NCBI GenBank assembly: GCA_024653205.1
Contig: JANLFO010000009.1
Location: 1 to 64,000 of the forward strand
Reading direction: 5' to 3'
DNA length: 64,000 bases
From: Clostridia bacterium
GTDB taxonomy: Bacteria > Bacillota > DSM-521 > Neomoorellales > SLTJ01
Shown: piece by piece, positions 46,749 to 55,586 of the stretch
How positions within the stretch are numbered: position 1 is the stretch's first letter
Layout of the letters: each line of letters starts with the position of its first letter
Program-made: the position numbers and the translations under genes
The notes under the pieces: model-generated
What the model was told of the DNA's origin: nothing
The model's input: the letters and a program-made list of their open reading frames with translations, nothing else
The model's database searches: none

Positions 46749-49700
46749 ATGGAGAAGGAAACGGCGACCCGGCAATTGCTCCGGAGCCTGGTGGAGCGCA
46801 GGCTGGGAGACGTGATGGTGGTCGGCGGGGGCATCAGCGGCGTCCAGGCGGCGCTCGACCTGGCCACCGCAGGTTTCAAGGTCTACCTGGTGGAGAAGGG
46901 GCCGGCCATCGGGGGCAAGATGTCCCAGCTGGACAAGACTTTCCCCACCAACGAGTGCTCGATATGAATCCTGGCACCTAAACTGGTCGAGGTCGACCGG
47001 CAGATCAACATACAGGTCCTGACCAATACCGAGGTGGAGAGGGTAGAAGGGGAGGCCGGGGACTTCAGGGTGGCCCTGGTGAAAAAGCCCCGGTATATCA
47101 TTCTCGACCAGTGCACCGGCTGTACCACCTGCGTGGAATACTGCCCGGTTACGATTCCCGATCCCTTCAACCAGGGGCTTTCCAGAAACAAGGCCATCCA
47201 CCTGCACTACTCCCAGGCCGTTCCCCTCATCGCCTACATTGACGAGAACTGCCTGTACCTCAAGGAGAAGAAATGCGGCATCTGCGCCGGGGTCTGCGAG
47301 AAGAAGGCCATTGATTTTACCCAGAGTCCGGAGAGGATCGAAGTCAGGGTAGGGGCCATAGTGCTGGCCGCGGGATACGACCTGTCCGACGCGGTGGCGG
47401 TCGACGAGTTCGGCTATCAAAGAATGGCCAACGTGGTAACCAGCCTGGATTTCGAACGCCTCACCTGCGCTACCGGGCCGTACGAGGGCGAAATCCGGCG
47501 GCCCTCGGACCGCAGGCACCCAAAAAAGATAGCCTGGATCCAGTGCGTGGGCTCGCGGCAGGTGACCGAGGAAGGCAACAGCTACTGTTCGGCAGTCTGC
47601 TGCACCTACACGCAGAAGCAGGTCATTCTGGCCAAGGAGCACGACCCGGAAGTAGAGGCGGTCATATTCCACAACGACATCCGGTCCTACGGCAAGGACT
47701 TTGAGCGTTTCTACCGGCGGGCGGCCGGCCTTCCCGGGGTGCGGTTCGTGCGCAGCTACGCTTCCATCGGCAGGGAAATCCCGGAGACCAAGAACGTTAC
47801 CGTAAGGTATTCCACCCCGCAAGACGGCGTGCGGGAGGAAGAGTTCGAGCTGGTGGTCCTGTCGCTGGGTCTCAATCCGCCGGTGCAGGCCAGAGAGCTG
47901 GCCGAGAAGTTCGGCATAGAGCTCGAGCCGCACGGGTTCTGCAGGACCAATCCCCTGAACCCGGTGGAAACCACCCGTCCCGGAATCTACGTGAGCGGAG
48001 CCTTCTGCGGCCCGGCGGACATTCCCGAGGCGGTCTTCAGCGCCAGTGCCGCCGGTTCCCGCTGCGGCGAGCTGCTGGGCCGGCGGCGGGGGAAGCTCGC
48101 CCGGGAAAAGCAGTATCCTCCCGAGAAGGACGTCTCGCAGGAGGAACCCAGGATCGGCGTCTTCGTATGCTACTGCGGGGCCAACATCGGGCGGGTGGTG
48201 GACGTCCCCGCGGTAACCGAGTACGCTTCCACCCTGCCCGGCGTGGTCTACGCCCAGCAGCAGTTATTCTCCTGCGCCAGCAACTCCACCAAGGAAATAG
48301 CCGACGCCATAAAGGAGAAGGGGCTCAATCGCGTGGTGGTGGCCGCCTGTACCCCCAGGACGCACGAACCCACCTTCCGCAGCACCCTGCGTGAAGCCGG
48401 CCTCAATCAGTATTACTTCGAAATGGCCAACATCCGGGAGCACTGTTCCTGGGTTCACCCGCGGGAAAAGGAGGCGGCCACGGAGAAGGCTAAGGACCTG
48501 GTTCGCATGGCGGTGGCCCGGGCACGGATGCTGGAGGCCCTCCAGGATCTGGAGCTGCCGGTGACCAAGGTGGCCCTGGTCATCGGCGGCGGCGTGGCCG
48601 GCATGACCGCGGCCCTCTCCATAGCCGACCAGGGCTTTGAGGTTCACCTGGTGGAGAAGCAGGAGGAGCTGGGAGGAACGGCCCGCCGGCTCCACTATAC
48701 GCTGGAGGGGGTAGACGTCCAGGCCTTCCTGCGGGAGCTGACAGGGAAGGTCAAGCGGCACCCGAGGATACGCGTGTATACCGGCGCGGAAATCCTCGAG
48801 GTCACCGGGTACATCGGCAACTTCCTCACCAGGGTCCGGTGCGCCGATGAGGTTGCCGAGATAAATCACGGGGTAGCCGTCATCGCCATCGGGGCGGAAG
48901 AGTATAAGCCCGACGAGTACCTCTACGGAAAGGACGACCGGGTGCTGACCCTCCTGGAGCTGGAGGAACGGATTGCCGGAAAGGACGAGAAGGTAGCCCG
49001 CTGCCAAAGCCTGGTGATGATTCAATGCGTGGGCTGCCGGCAGGAGGACCGGAACTACTGCAGCCGCGTGTGCTGCAGCCACGCGGTTAAGAACGCGTTG
49101 AAACTGAAGGAAATCAACCCGGAGGCGGACGTCTGCGTTCTCTTCCGGGACATGAGAACCTACGGCCTGCGGGAAGATTACTACCGGGCGGCGGCGGACA
49201 AGGAAGTGAAGTTTATTCGCTACGATGCCGAGAACAAACCCGAGGTGGAACCGGCAGAAGCGGAAGAGGACGGCCGGGAAATACTGAGGGTTACCGTGAC
49301 CGACGCGGTCCTGGGCCGGAGGGTGGCCATCGAGGCCGACCTGGTGGCGCTGGCGGCGGCCGTGGTGCCGGCGGCCGACACGGGAAGGGTGGCGCAACTG
49401 TTCCAGCTCCCCTTGAACGAGGACGGGTTCTTCAAGGAAATCCACGTCAAGCTGAGGCCGGTGGAGTTCAGTACCGACGGGGTCTTCCTCTGCGGGTCGG
49501 CCCACTACCCCAAGCACCTGCCGGAGGTCATCGGCCAGGCCTACGGCGCCGCCGGCCGGGCGGTGAACATCCTCGCCCGGGACTTCGTCACCACTTCCGG
49601 TGCCGTGGCCGAGGTAACGGAGAAAAGGTGCATGGGCTGCGGCGCCTGCGCGGCGGCCTGTACCTACGGAGCCATAGAACTCTACGAGGCGCGGGGGGGC

Positions 49701-49871
49701 AGGAGGGCCAGGGTCAATCCCTTCCTCTGCAAGGGGGACGGCCTGTGTAACGCCAAGTGTCCCACCGGAGCCATCGCGCTCAAGCACTACACCGACCGGG
49801 CACTGGCAAGCCTGGTGGACGCCTTCGGCGCCGAGCCGGAACCTGCGGCCTCAAAGGCGGCCGCAGGCTAG
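46749..49871 (+). CDS. hdrA: HdrA-like flavin/iron-sulfur protein, predicted selenoprotein (in-frame TGA at 46965)
   Basis: 1,040 residues if TGA (codon 73) is read as selenocysteine. Both sides are in the same frame and together restore the HdrA motif TFPTNECSI-U-ILAPKLVEVD, where ordinary HdrA has Cys. Layout: an FAD fold with VVGGGISGVQAALDLATAG (about 20-75); ferredoxin insert CTGCTTCVEYCP and CGICAGVCEKKAI (about 120-190); HdrA body; a second HdrA unit starting IGVFVCYCGANIGR (about 465) with VIGGGVAGMTAALSIADQG (about 608) and VGCRQEDRNYCSRVCCSHAV; C-terminal ferredoxin CMGCGACAAACTYGAI and CKGDGLCNAKCPTGAI (about 960-1010). It is probably the flavin-based electron-splitting or confurcating centre of the operon. 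ATG after GGAGGGGGTGAGAGAGG. Confidence 0.85.
46965..47000 (+). promoter_or_regulatory. Selenocysteine codon and SECIS-like hairpin in hdrA
   Basis: TGA at 46965-46967, then a hairpin whose core GGTCG (46985-46989) pairs with CGACC (46994-46998) around loop AGGT; two further pairs extend it to 46983/47000. The loop lies 22 bases after the TGA, and the AGGT loop matches the AGGTCT loop known from the E. coli fdhF SECIS element. Confidence 0.75.
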
Positions 49872-49901
49872 CGGGCCAAAGCCGCGAAAGGGGGGAAGCA
49901 G

Positions 49902-50705
49902 ATGTCTGCCGGACGAGGGTTCAAACCCAGGCTCCTAGGTTTCGTCTGCCAGTGGTGAGCGTACGCGGCGGCGGACCTGTCTGGAGTTTCCAGACTTCAA
50001 TATTCCACCGAAATGCGCTTGGTCCGGGTAATGTGCTCCGGAAGGGTAGACCTGGGGCTCATTCTCCGTGCCTTTTACAACCGGGCCGACGGGGTCTTCA
50101 TCGGGGGCTGCCGCCTGGGCGAGTGCAAGTACGATACTCACGGCAACTACCACGCCCTGAACACGGTCTCCCTGGCCAAGAGGCTCCTGGAGCACATGGG
50201 TCTGAACCCGGAAAGGCTGAGGATCGCATTCATGTCCTCCAGCGACGGGGCCTTCTTTGCCCAGGTCAGCAACGAATTCATCAACCGGGTGCGGGAGTTG
50301 GGACCCCTGGGCGAGGGGGAGGGGATAGGCCGGGAAGAACTGAACTTGGCGCTCGGGCAACTGATGAAGCTGGTCCCTTATATCAAGCTGGTGAAAAAGG
50401 AAAAGCTGGGCCTTCGTCTGGGCCGCCCGGAGGAATACGAGCGGCTGTATACCCGGGAAGAGATAGAAGAGCTGCTGGGTCAGGTGGCTTCCTACTCCAT
50501 TGACCCGGAGAAGTGCCACGGTTGCATGAGGTGCGCCCGGTTGTGTCCGGCGGAGGCGATTACCGGAGGCAAGAACGAGGTTCACGTAATCGACCCGGAG
50601 AAATGCCTCCGGTGCGGCACGTGCCTGGAGGCCTGCCCGCCCCGCTTCGGTGCGGTGGTGAGAAAGTCGGAACCCTACCCTCTTCTTGCCCGGGCCGGCG
50701 CGTAG
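49902..50705 (+). CDS. MvhD-like iron-sulfur protein fused to ferredoxin, predicted selenoprotein (in-frame TGA at 49956)
   Basis: 267 residues if TGA (codon 19) is selenocysteine. The start reads FKPRLLGFVCQW-U-AYAAADLSG and continues in the same frame to MRLVRVMCSGRVDLGLILRA and GVFIGGCRLGECKYDTHGNY, the MvhD pattern; the normal motif is CxxC, here C-Q-W-U. Residues about 1-140 are MvhD, and two 4Fe-4S motifs follow, CHGCMRCARLCPAEAI (about 205) and CLRCGTCLEACP (about 236). In methanogens MvhD connects hydrogenase to HdrA; in Bam complexes BamF is the counterpart. The ATG at 49902 has GAAAGGGGGGAAGC before it; an internal ATG at 50013 would lose the conserved motif. Last gene of the operon. 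Confidence 0.85.
49956..49995 (+). promoter_or_regulatory. Selenocysteine codon and SECIS-like hairpin in the mvhD-like gene
   Basis: TGA at 49956-49958; GTCTGGA (49979-49985) pairs perfectly with TCCAGAC (49989-49995) around a GTT loop, 27 bases after the TGA. Distance and stem length suit a bacterial SECIS element. Confidence 0.7.
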
Positions 50706-50743
50706 CCCTTGCCGGGAGTAGACCGATATCCCGGCAAAGGCTA
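50703..50743 (+). terminator. Strong hairpin at the end of the AOR-Hdr operon
   Basis: TAGCCCTTGCCGGGA (50703-50717) pairs with TCCCGGCAAAGGCTA (50729-50743) with one mismatch, overlapping the stop codon. No T-run, so termination efficiency is uncertain. A second stem GCCACCC/GGGTGGC lies at 50772-50805. Confidence 0.55.
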
Positions 50744-50903
50744 TGTCCGCCCTGAAAGTGTAGCCGCCTCTGCCACCCGTACTCTACTGGTAGAAGGTGG
50801 GTGGCGCGCCCGGATGTGACTGGCTCAAAGGATCCGTGGCGTGTCTTCAGGCCTTCTGCCGGTTCCCACTGCGCGGCGTGGGCGTACAGGAAGAAGTTTC
50901 GGT

Positions 50904-52151
50904 TCAGGTTCCGGCCTGCCAGGAGCGAAGGTACTCCTCCTGCGCAGCCGTCAGCTTTTCCAGCTTTATGCCCATACTGGCCAGCTTGAGCGCCGCCACC
51001 TGCCGGTCTATGTCTTCCGGCACCCGGTAGACCTGCCGCTGCAGTTCCTTTGCCCCGCCCTTGTAAAGCCATTCTACTACCAGAGCCTGGTTGGCAAAGC
51101 TCATGTCCATTACCTGGGCCGGATGCCCTTCGGCCGCCGCCAGGTTTACCAGCCGGCCCTCGGCCAGGAGGTAGAGCCTGCGGCCGTCGGCCAGACGGAA
51201 TTCCTCCACGTTGTCCCTCACCCGCTCGCGGGAAACGGCCAGCGCCCGTAACGCCTCCAGGTTGATCTCCACGTCAAAGTGCCCGGCGTTGGCCAGGATG
51301 GCGCCGTCTTTCATGAGCCCGAAATGCTCCTCGTCTATGACGTGCTTGTTGCCGGTAACCGTGCAGAAGATGTCCCCCTGGCGGGCCGCCTCCTTCATGT
51401 CCGTAACCGGATAGCCGTCCATGGCCGCCTCCAGGCCCCGCAGCGGGTCCGCCTCCACCACCACCACCCGGGCGCCCAGCCCCCGGGCCCGGGCGGCAAC
51501 CCCCCGGCCGCACCAGCCGTAGCCCACCACCACGAAGGTGCTGCCGGCCAGAAGATAGTTCGTGGCCCGGATTATACCGTCCACCGCCGACTGCCCGGTG
51601 CCGTAACGGTTGTCGAACATGTGCTTGGTCAGGGCGTCGTTGACCGCCACCACCGGGTACCGCAACACCCCGGCCCGGGCCATGGCCCGCAGCCGAATCA
51701 CCCCGGTGGTGGTTTCCTCGGTCCCGGCCGTTACTCCGTCCAACAGCTCCTGCCGCTGGCGGTGCAGGGTGCTGATCAGGTCGGCGCCGTCGTCCATGGT
51801 GATGTGGGGCTTGGTGTCCAGCACCTGGTGGATGTGGCGGTAGTAGGTCTCCTCGTCTTCTCCGCGCACGGCAAAGGTGGGAACGCCGTAACTTTGGTTG
51901 AGGGCGGCAGCCACGTCGTCCTGGGTGGAAAGGGGGTTGGAGGCGCAAAGGGCCACCTCCGCCCCGCCGGTCTTGAGCAGCCGGACCAGGTTGGCCGTCT
52001 CGGTGGTGACGTGCAGGCAGGCGCCGACGCGCAGGCCCACAAGTGGTCTTTCCTTCTCCCAGCGGCGGGCGATGGACGCCAGGACGGGCATGTGCTGCCC
52101 CGCCCAGGCAATGCGTCGCTCGCCCGTAAGGACGAGTTCTTCACGATTCAT
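50904..52151 (-). CDS. ahcY: S-adenosylhomocysteinase
   Basis: 415 residues, typical bacterial length. Landmarks: the LASIARRW start, [35 protein letters not shown], the active-site region [23 protein letters not shown], and NAD binding at [20 protein letters not shown], with C-terminal [14 protein letters not shown]. It splits S-adenosylhomocysteine to homocysteine and adenosine after SAM-dependent methylation. ATG follows AAAGGAGCAACG. It is the only minus-strand gene in this region and separates two accessory modules; no known SAH or SAM riboswitch was recognised before it. Confidence 0.95.
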   Translation of the reverse strand: MNREELVLTGERRIAWAGQHMPVLASIARRWEKERPLVGLRVGACLHVTTETANLVRLLKTGGAEVALCASNPLSTQDDVAAALNQSYGVPTFAVRGEDEETYYRHIHQVLDTKPHITMDDGADLISTLHRQRQELLDGVTAGTEETTTGVIRLRAMARAGVLRYPVVAVNDALTKHMFDNRYGTGQSAVDGIIRATNYLLAGSTFVVVGYGWCGRGVAARARGLGARVVVVEADPLRGLEAAMDGYPVTDMKEAARQGDIFCTVTGNKHVIDEEHFGLMKDGAILANAGHFDVEINLEALRALAVSRERVRDNVEEFRLADGRRLYLLAEGRLVNLAAAEGHPAQVMDMSFANQALVVEWLYKGGAKELQRQVYRVPEDIDRQVAALKLASMGIKLEKLTAAQEEYLRSWQAGT

Positions 52152-52554
52152 ATCGGGTCGTTGCTCCTTTCGTCTTGGTCGGCCCCCGTGTTCGTCCGAG
52201 GGATTCCCGGCCCCGGACGGAGGCCCGGCGCCGGCCGATGAACCTCGCCCAGGTTAGGTTTTCCCAATTATCGTAACGAGTACCGGCCTTCGACACGCCT
52301 CCGGATTCTTCCTGCCAAGGGCATCGGGTTTTGTCTCGGACCAATTCCGTGGACCGAAGGACCTGGGGCACCACCCGCCGAGAAGACATGTCCGTGAACT
52401 GTCAGGGACGCCATGCGGTGATTGCGGAGGCGGTAGAAAACCCGGCGCCCAAGGAGGGAGTTAAGAGGATAAGGTAGAAGTTCAGATATTAAGAACTGCT
52501 TGATGTGGCACACGATTACCCTCGATAATCTCGGTGGGCCGAAGGGGTGGGAAC
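52152..52554. other. Divergent gap between ahcY and the sigma-54 activator
   Basis: About 400 bases. Near the right end is a promoter TTGATG-18-GATAAT (52500-52529) for the activator gene and a small dyad AGTTC/GAACT (52479-52497) just upstream of it. The remainder holds no recognised gene or riboswitch. Confidence 0.5.
52500..52529 (+). promoter_or_regulatory. Promoter of the sigma-54 activator gene
   Basis: TTGATG (52500-52505), an 18-base spacer, GATAAT (52524-52529), placing the transcript start about 20 bases before the GTG at 52555. Confidence 0.5.
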
Positions 52555-53988
52555 GTGAGCACAGGAAGGTCGTCGCCTGGCGACCCGGCTCCTGAAGAGC
52601 TCAACCTGCTGGGAATGGCGCTTCTGGAGTCCTCGCCGGAGGGCATCCTGGTGGCCGACGCCCGAGGCACCATAATCTATGCTAATGCGGCTTATACCCG
52701 GATCCATCACCGCGACGGCAGGGCGCGGGTAGGTACCAACATATTTGCGACCAACCCGGAGGGAGCGTTGGCGGAGGCGCTGCGCAGCGGGCGGGCGGTC
52801 TTCGGCAAGCGCCACCGCCCGCCCAATTCCGAAGTAGAAGTGCTGGCCCGAGCCTTTCCCGTTTACCACCAGGGCAGGTTGCTGGGGGCGGCGGTATTCT
52901 TCCAAGAGGTTACCGGAGCCCTGGAAATCCTGGAACAGCTCAAGCGGGCCCAGGAATGCCTGGCGGTGCTGTCTTCAAAGATCGAAGAGATCGGCCGTGC
53001 CCCTTACAGCTTCGCTTCTATCGTGGGGCAGAGCCCCCGCCTGCAGCAGGCCCTGGAAGTGGCCCGGAAGGCCGCGGCAACTGACGCCACGGTTCTGCTG
53101 AGAGGGGAAAGCGGCACCGGCAAGGATCTGTTTGCCGCCGCCATCCACAACGCCAGCCGCCGGGCCAAGTATCCTTTCATCCACGTTAACTGCGCCGCCG
53201 TGCCGGAGACGCTCCTGGAAAGTGAGTTCTTCGGATACGAGAAAGGAGCCTTCACCGGTGCTGCCCAGCGCAAGCTGGGCATGTTCGAGCTGGCCGACCG
53301 GGGCACCCTGTTTCTGGACGAAATCGGGGACCTGGATCTGAGGTTGCAGGCCAAGCTGCTTCAGGTCCTGCAGAGCGGCGAGTTCCGCCGGATCGGCGGC
53401 ACGGCCATGGTCCGGGCAGACGTTAGGGTCATCGCCGCCACCAATCGCAACCTGGAAGAACTGATCGAAAGGGGCCAGTTCCGGCCCGACCTGTACTTTC
53501 GTCTGAACGTGGTGGAAATCGCCTTGCCGCCGTTACGGGAGCGCAAGGAGGATATTCTCCTCCTGGTGGACCACCTCCTCGGCCGGCTGTCGCGCAAGGC
53601 CGGCAAACGGGTGGCCGGCATCGACCCCGAAGCCATGAACCTGCTTCAGGACTACTGCTGGCCGGGCAACGTGCGGGAGCTGGAGAACGTCCTGGAGAGG
53701 GCCCTGGTGCTGGTGGAAGAGGGCAGGCCAATCCGGCCCGAGCACATTCTTCTGCCTCGCATTCGTTCCGCAGCCCCTCAAGCGATAGTGCCCCTGCGCG
53801 ACCTGGAGGCGGACATGATCCGCCGGGCAATAGACAGGTTCGGCACTTCCGTTGAGGGAAAGAGGCAGGCCGCGCGTGCCCTGGGCATATCTCTTAGTAC
53901 CCTGTACGACAAACTCAAGCATATGGGAGGCACGGTTTCCGAGAATCGGAAAGGGAATTCTGAGAATAAGAAAGCTACTTTGCGTTAA
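52555..53988 (+). CDS. PAS-domain sigma-54-dependent transcriptional activator
   Basis: 477 residues. N-terminal PAS domain (about 20-125; GILVADARGTIIYANAAYTR), AAA+ domain (about 155-395) with Walker A GESGTGKD, the intact sigma-54 contact loop GAFTGA, Walker B GTLFLDEIGD and arginine-finger region FRPDLYFRLNVV, then a Fis-type helix-turn-helix (RQAARALGISLSTLYDKLK). It can therefore activate sigma-54 RNA polymerase in response to a small ligand sensed by PAS. GTG 52555 is chosen with GAAGGGGTGG before it. The neighbouring UbiD-TRAP genes, with two dyads in front, are the likely targets. Confidence 0.92.
   Translation: MSTGRSSPGDPAPEELNLLGMALLESSPEGILVADARGTIIYANAAYTRIHHRDGRARVGTNIFATNPEGALAEALRSGRAVFGKRHRPPNSEVEVLARAFPVYHQGRLLGAAVFFQEVTGALEILEQLKRAQECLAVLSSKIEEIGRAPYSFASIVGQSPRLQQALEVARKAAATDATVLLRGESGTGKDLFAAAIHNASRRAKYPFIHVNCAAVPETLLESEFFGYEKGAFTGAAQRKLGMFELADRGTLFLDEIGDLDLRLQAKLLQVLQSGEFRRIGGTAMVRADVRVIAATNRNLEELIERGQFRPDLYFRLNVVEIALPPLRERKEDILLLVDHLLGRLSRKAGKRVAGIDPEAMNLLQDYCWPGNVRELENVLERALVLVEEGRPIRPEHILLPRIRSAAPQAIVPLRDLEADMIRRAIDRFGTSVEGKRQAARALGISLSTLYDKLKHMGGTVSENRKGNSENKKATLR
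53936..53952. promoter_or_regulatory. Candidate activator-binding dyad, copy 1
   Basis: TTTCCG-N5-CGGAAA. It lies inside the last codons of the activator gene, 86 bases before the second copy of the same dyad. Confidence 0.55.
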
Positions 53989-54016
53989 GGATTGCGGCGG
54001 CGGCGCCATTATCCGA

Positions 54017-54042
54017 ACGGATTTCCGAAAAGCGGAAACCGT
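54017..54042. promoter_or_regulatory. Candidate activator-binding dyad, copy 2
   Basis: TTTCCG-N5-CGGAAA at 54022-54038, extended by ACGG/CCGT flanks. It is followed by TATAATATTTTTC, so it might alternatively end the activator transcript as a terminator. Confidence 0.55.
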
Positions 54043-54076
54043 TATAATATTTTTCTAGCAGCTTTGCCCTCCCGGA

Positions 54077-54093
54077 TTAGCATGAATATTGCA
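54077..54093 (+). promoter_or_regulatory. Candidate sigma-54 (-24/-12) promoter for ubiD
   Basis: TTAGCATG-N4-TTGCA compares with the consensus YTGGCACG-N4-TTGCW: the -12 box is perfect and the spacing exact, with two mismatches in the -24 box. It lies 54 bases before the UbiD start. Confidence 0.5.
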
Positions 54094-54146
54094 AGCAACT
54101 GGCTCAGAGCCGAAATTGCCGGCCCATTCTACCGGGAGGCGATCCC

Positions 54147-55520
54147 ATGTCTGATCTACGGTCCTTCTTAGACGCAGTCAGAAGCCGGTTGCCCGACCAG
54201 TATGCGGAGATAGACAAGGAGGTAGATCCGAAGTACGAAATAGCCGCGATCCAAAAGAAACTGGAGAAGCAAGACCGCTATACCGTGTTATACTTCAGGC
54301 GGGTTAAGGGCTCTGATATGCCTGTGGTGCTTAACGTTTACGGCAATCGCGACCGCCTGGCCTTCGCGTTGGGTACCACTCCGGATAAGGTGGCGGATAT
54401 CTACCGCCAGCGGGAGGACAACCCCATTCCCCCGCAGGGAGTGGGAGAGGCACCGGTTCAAGAGGTGGTGATCACGGGGGACAAGGTGGATCTATACCGG
54501 CTGCCGGTGCTCACCGCCCACGAACCCGACATCGCTCCGTACATCACCACCGGCATCGTCATTGCCAAGGACCCCGATACCGGGGTACACAACGCCAGCT
54601 TTGGACGCCTGATGCTGGTGGATCGAAATACCGTTTATACGCACGTAACCCCGGGCAGGCATCTGCACCAGTACTATGCTAAGGCCGAAAGCCGCAACCA
54701 AGCGCTGCCGGTAACCATCAGCCTGGGCAGTCCGCCGACCTGGGCACTGGGGGCCCTGTCTCTCATTCCCATCGATCAGGACGAGTTGGGCGTTATGGGG
54801 GCTATGGACGGTGAACCTCTGAAAATAGTGGCCGGCAAGACCGTTCCGGTGCCCGCCCTGGCCGAGGCGGAAATCGTCCTGGAAGGCGAACTTCTTCCCC
54901 ACGTTCGCGGTGAAGAGGGGCCGTTTTGCGAGTTTACCGGTTATGCCACCGGACGGCGCCACCGGCACGTAATCAAGATTTCTGCCATTACCATGCGCCG
55001 GGACCCCATTTACCATGCGCTGGTTGCCGGTTCCACGGAGCACCGGATACTGGGCTCCATTGCTAAGGAATCCTACCTGTTCAAGGTCGCCCGGGTGGCG
55101 GCTCCCTCCGTGAGGGCCGTACACGTGCCCGTATCCGGGTGCGGGCGCTTCCACTGCTACGTTTCCCTGGAAAAGAAGGCCAAGGGGCAGCCGCTGAACG
55201 TGGGCATGGCGGTTCTGGGAGCGGACATTTACACCAAGATGGTGGTAGTGGTGGATCACGACATTGACGTGTTCGACGAGCGAGAGGTGCTTTGGGCGGT
55301 GGCCACCCGGGTCCAGGGTAACCGGGATATTACCTTCATTCCCCGCGCCCTGGGGTCGGACCTGGACCCCTCGGCGGATGAGGACGGTGTGGTGTGCAAG
55401 ATGATCGTGGACGCCACCGCCAAGCCCTTTCTGGATCAGTACCACGCTCGGGCCGTGGTGCCCCGGGAGGTGATGGACCGAATCCGGCTGGAGGATTACC
55501 TACCCGGTTTGAGCCGCTAG
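54147..55520 (+). CDS. UbiD-family prenylated-FMN-dependent decarboxylase
   Basis: 457 residues with the UbiD plan: LRSFLDAVRSRLPDQYAEID, then HNASFGRLMLVDRNTVYTHV containing the catalytic-region Arg, and GPFCEFTGYAT with the two Glu of the E-R-E triad, followed by TMRRDPIYHALVAGS. UbiD enzymes reversibly decarboxylate aromatic or alpha,beta-unsaturated acids using a cofactor made by UbiX, which is not in the window. The ATG follows CGGGAGGCGATCCC. It is the first gene of a set with a TAXI-TRAP importer, probably supplying its carboxylate substrate, downstream of a sigma-54-like promoter. Confidence 0.9.
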   Translation: MSDLRSFLDAVRSRLPDQYAEIDKEVDPKYEIAAIQKKLEKQDRYTVLYFRRVKGSDMPVVLNVYGNRDRLAFALGTTPDKVADIYRQREDNPIPPQGVGEAPVQEVVITGDKVDLYRLPVLTAHEPDIAPYITTGIVIAKDPDTGVHNASFGRLMLVDRNTVYTHVTPGRHLHQYYAKAESRNQALPVTISLGSPPTWALGALSLIPIDQDELGVMGAMDGEPLKIVAGKTVPVPALAEAEIVLEGELLPHVRGEEGPFCEFTGYATGRRHRHVIKISAITMRRDPIYHALVAGSTEHRILGSIAKESYLFKVARVAAPSVRAVHVPVSGCGRFHCYVSLEKKAKGQPLNVGMAVLGADIYTKMVVVVDHDIDVFDEREVLWAVATRVQGNRDITFIPRALGSDLDPSADEDGVVCKMIVDATAKPFLDQYHARAVVPREVMDRIRLEDYLPGLSR

Positions 55521-55586
55521 AGCATTTGCCGGAGGCAGGGGCATCTTCGAGGGTCTTCAATACGGGGGAGAGGAGGCACTAAGGCA

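Noticed and set aside
46965-46967. TGA in the HdrA-like gene as a sequencing error or a true pseudogene
   Set aside because: The frame is kept, the lost residue is the family cysteine, a SECIS-like hairpin follows, and a second gene three kilobases on shows the same pattern.
50013-50705. Start of the MvhD-like gene at the ATG at 50013
   Set aside because: It would remove the CxxU motif; the upstream ATG at 49902 has a strong ribosome site and the intervening codons read as MvhD.
52152-52400. SAH or SAM riboswitch upstream of ahcY
   Set aside because: The minus-strand leader was read for the conserved cores of both classes; only chance short matches were seen.
52505-52519. Sigma-54 promoter in front of the activator gene (TGGCAC)
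   Set aside because: The -24 half is perfect, but the -12 half at the required distance reads TACC rather than TTGC; a sigma-70-type promoter fits better.
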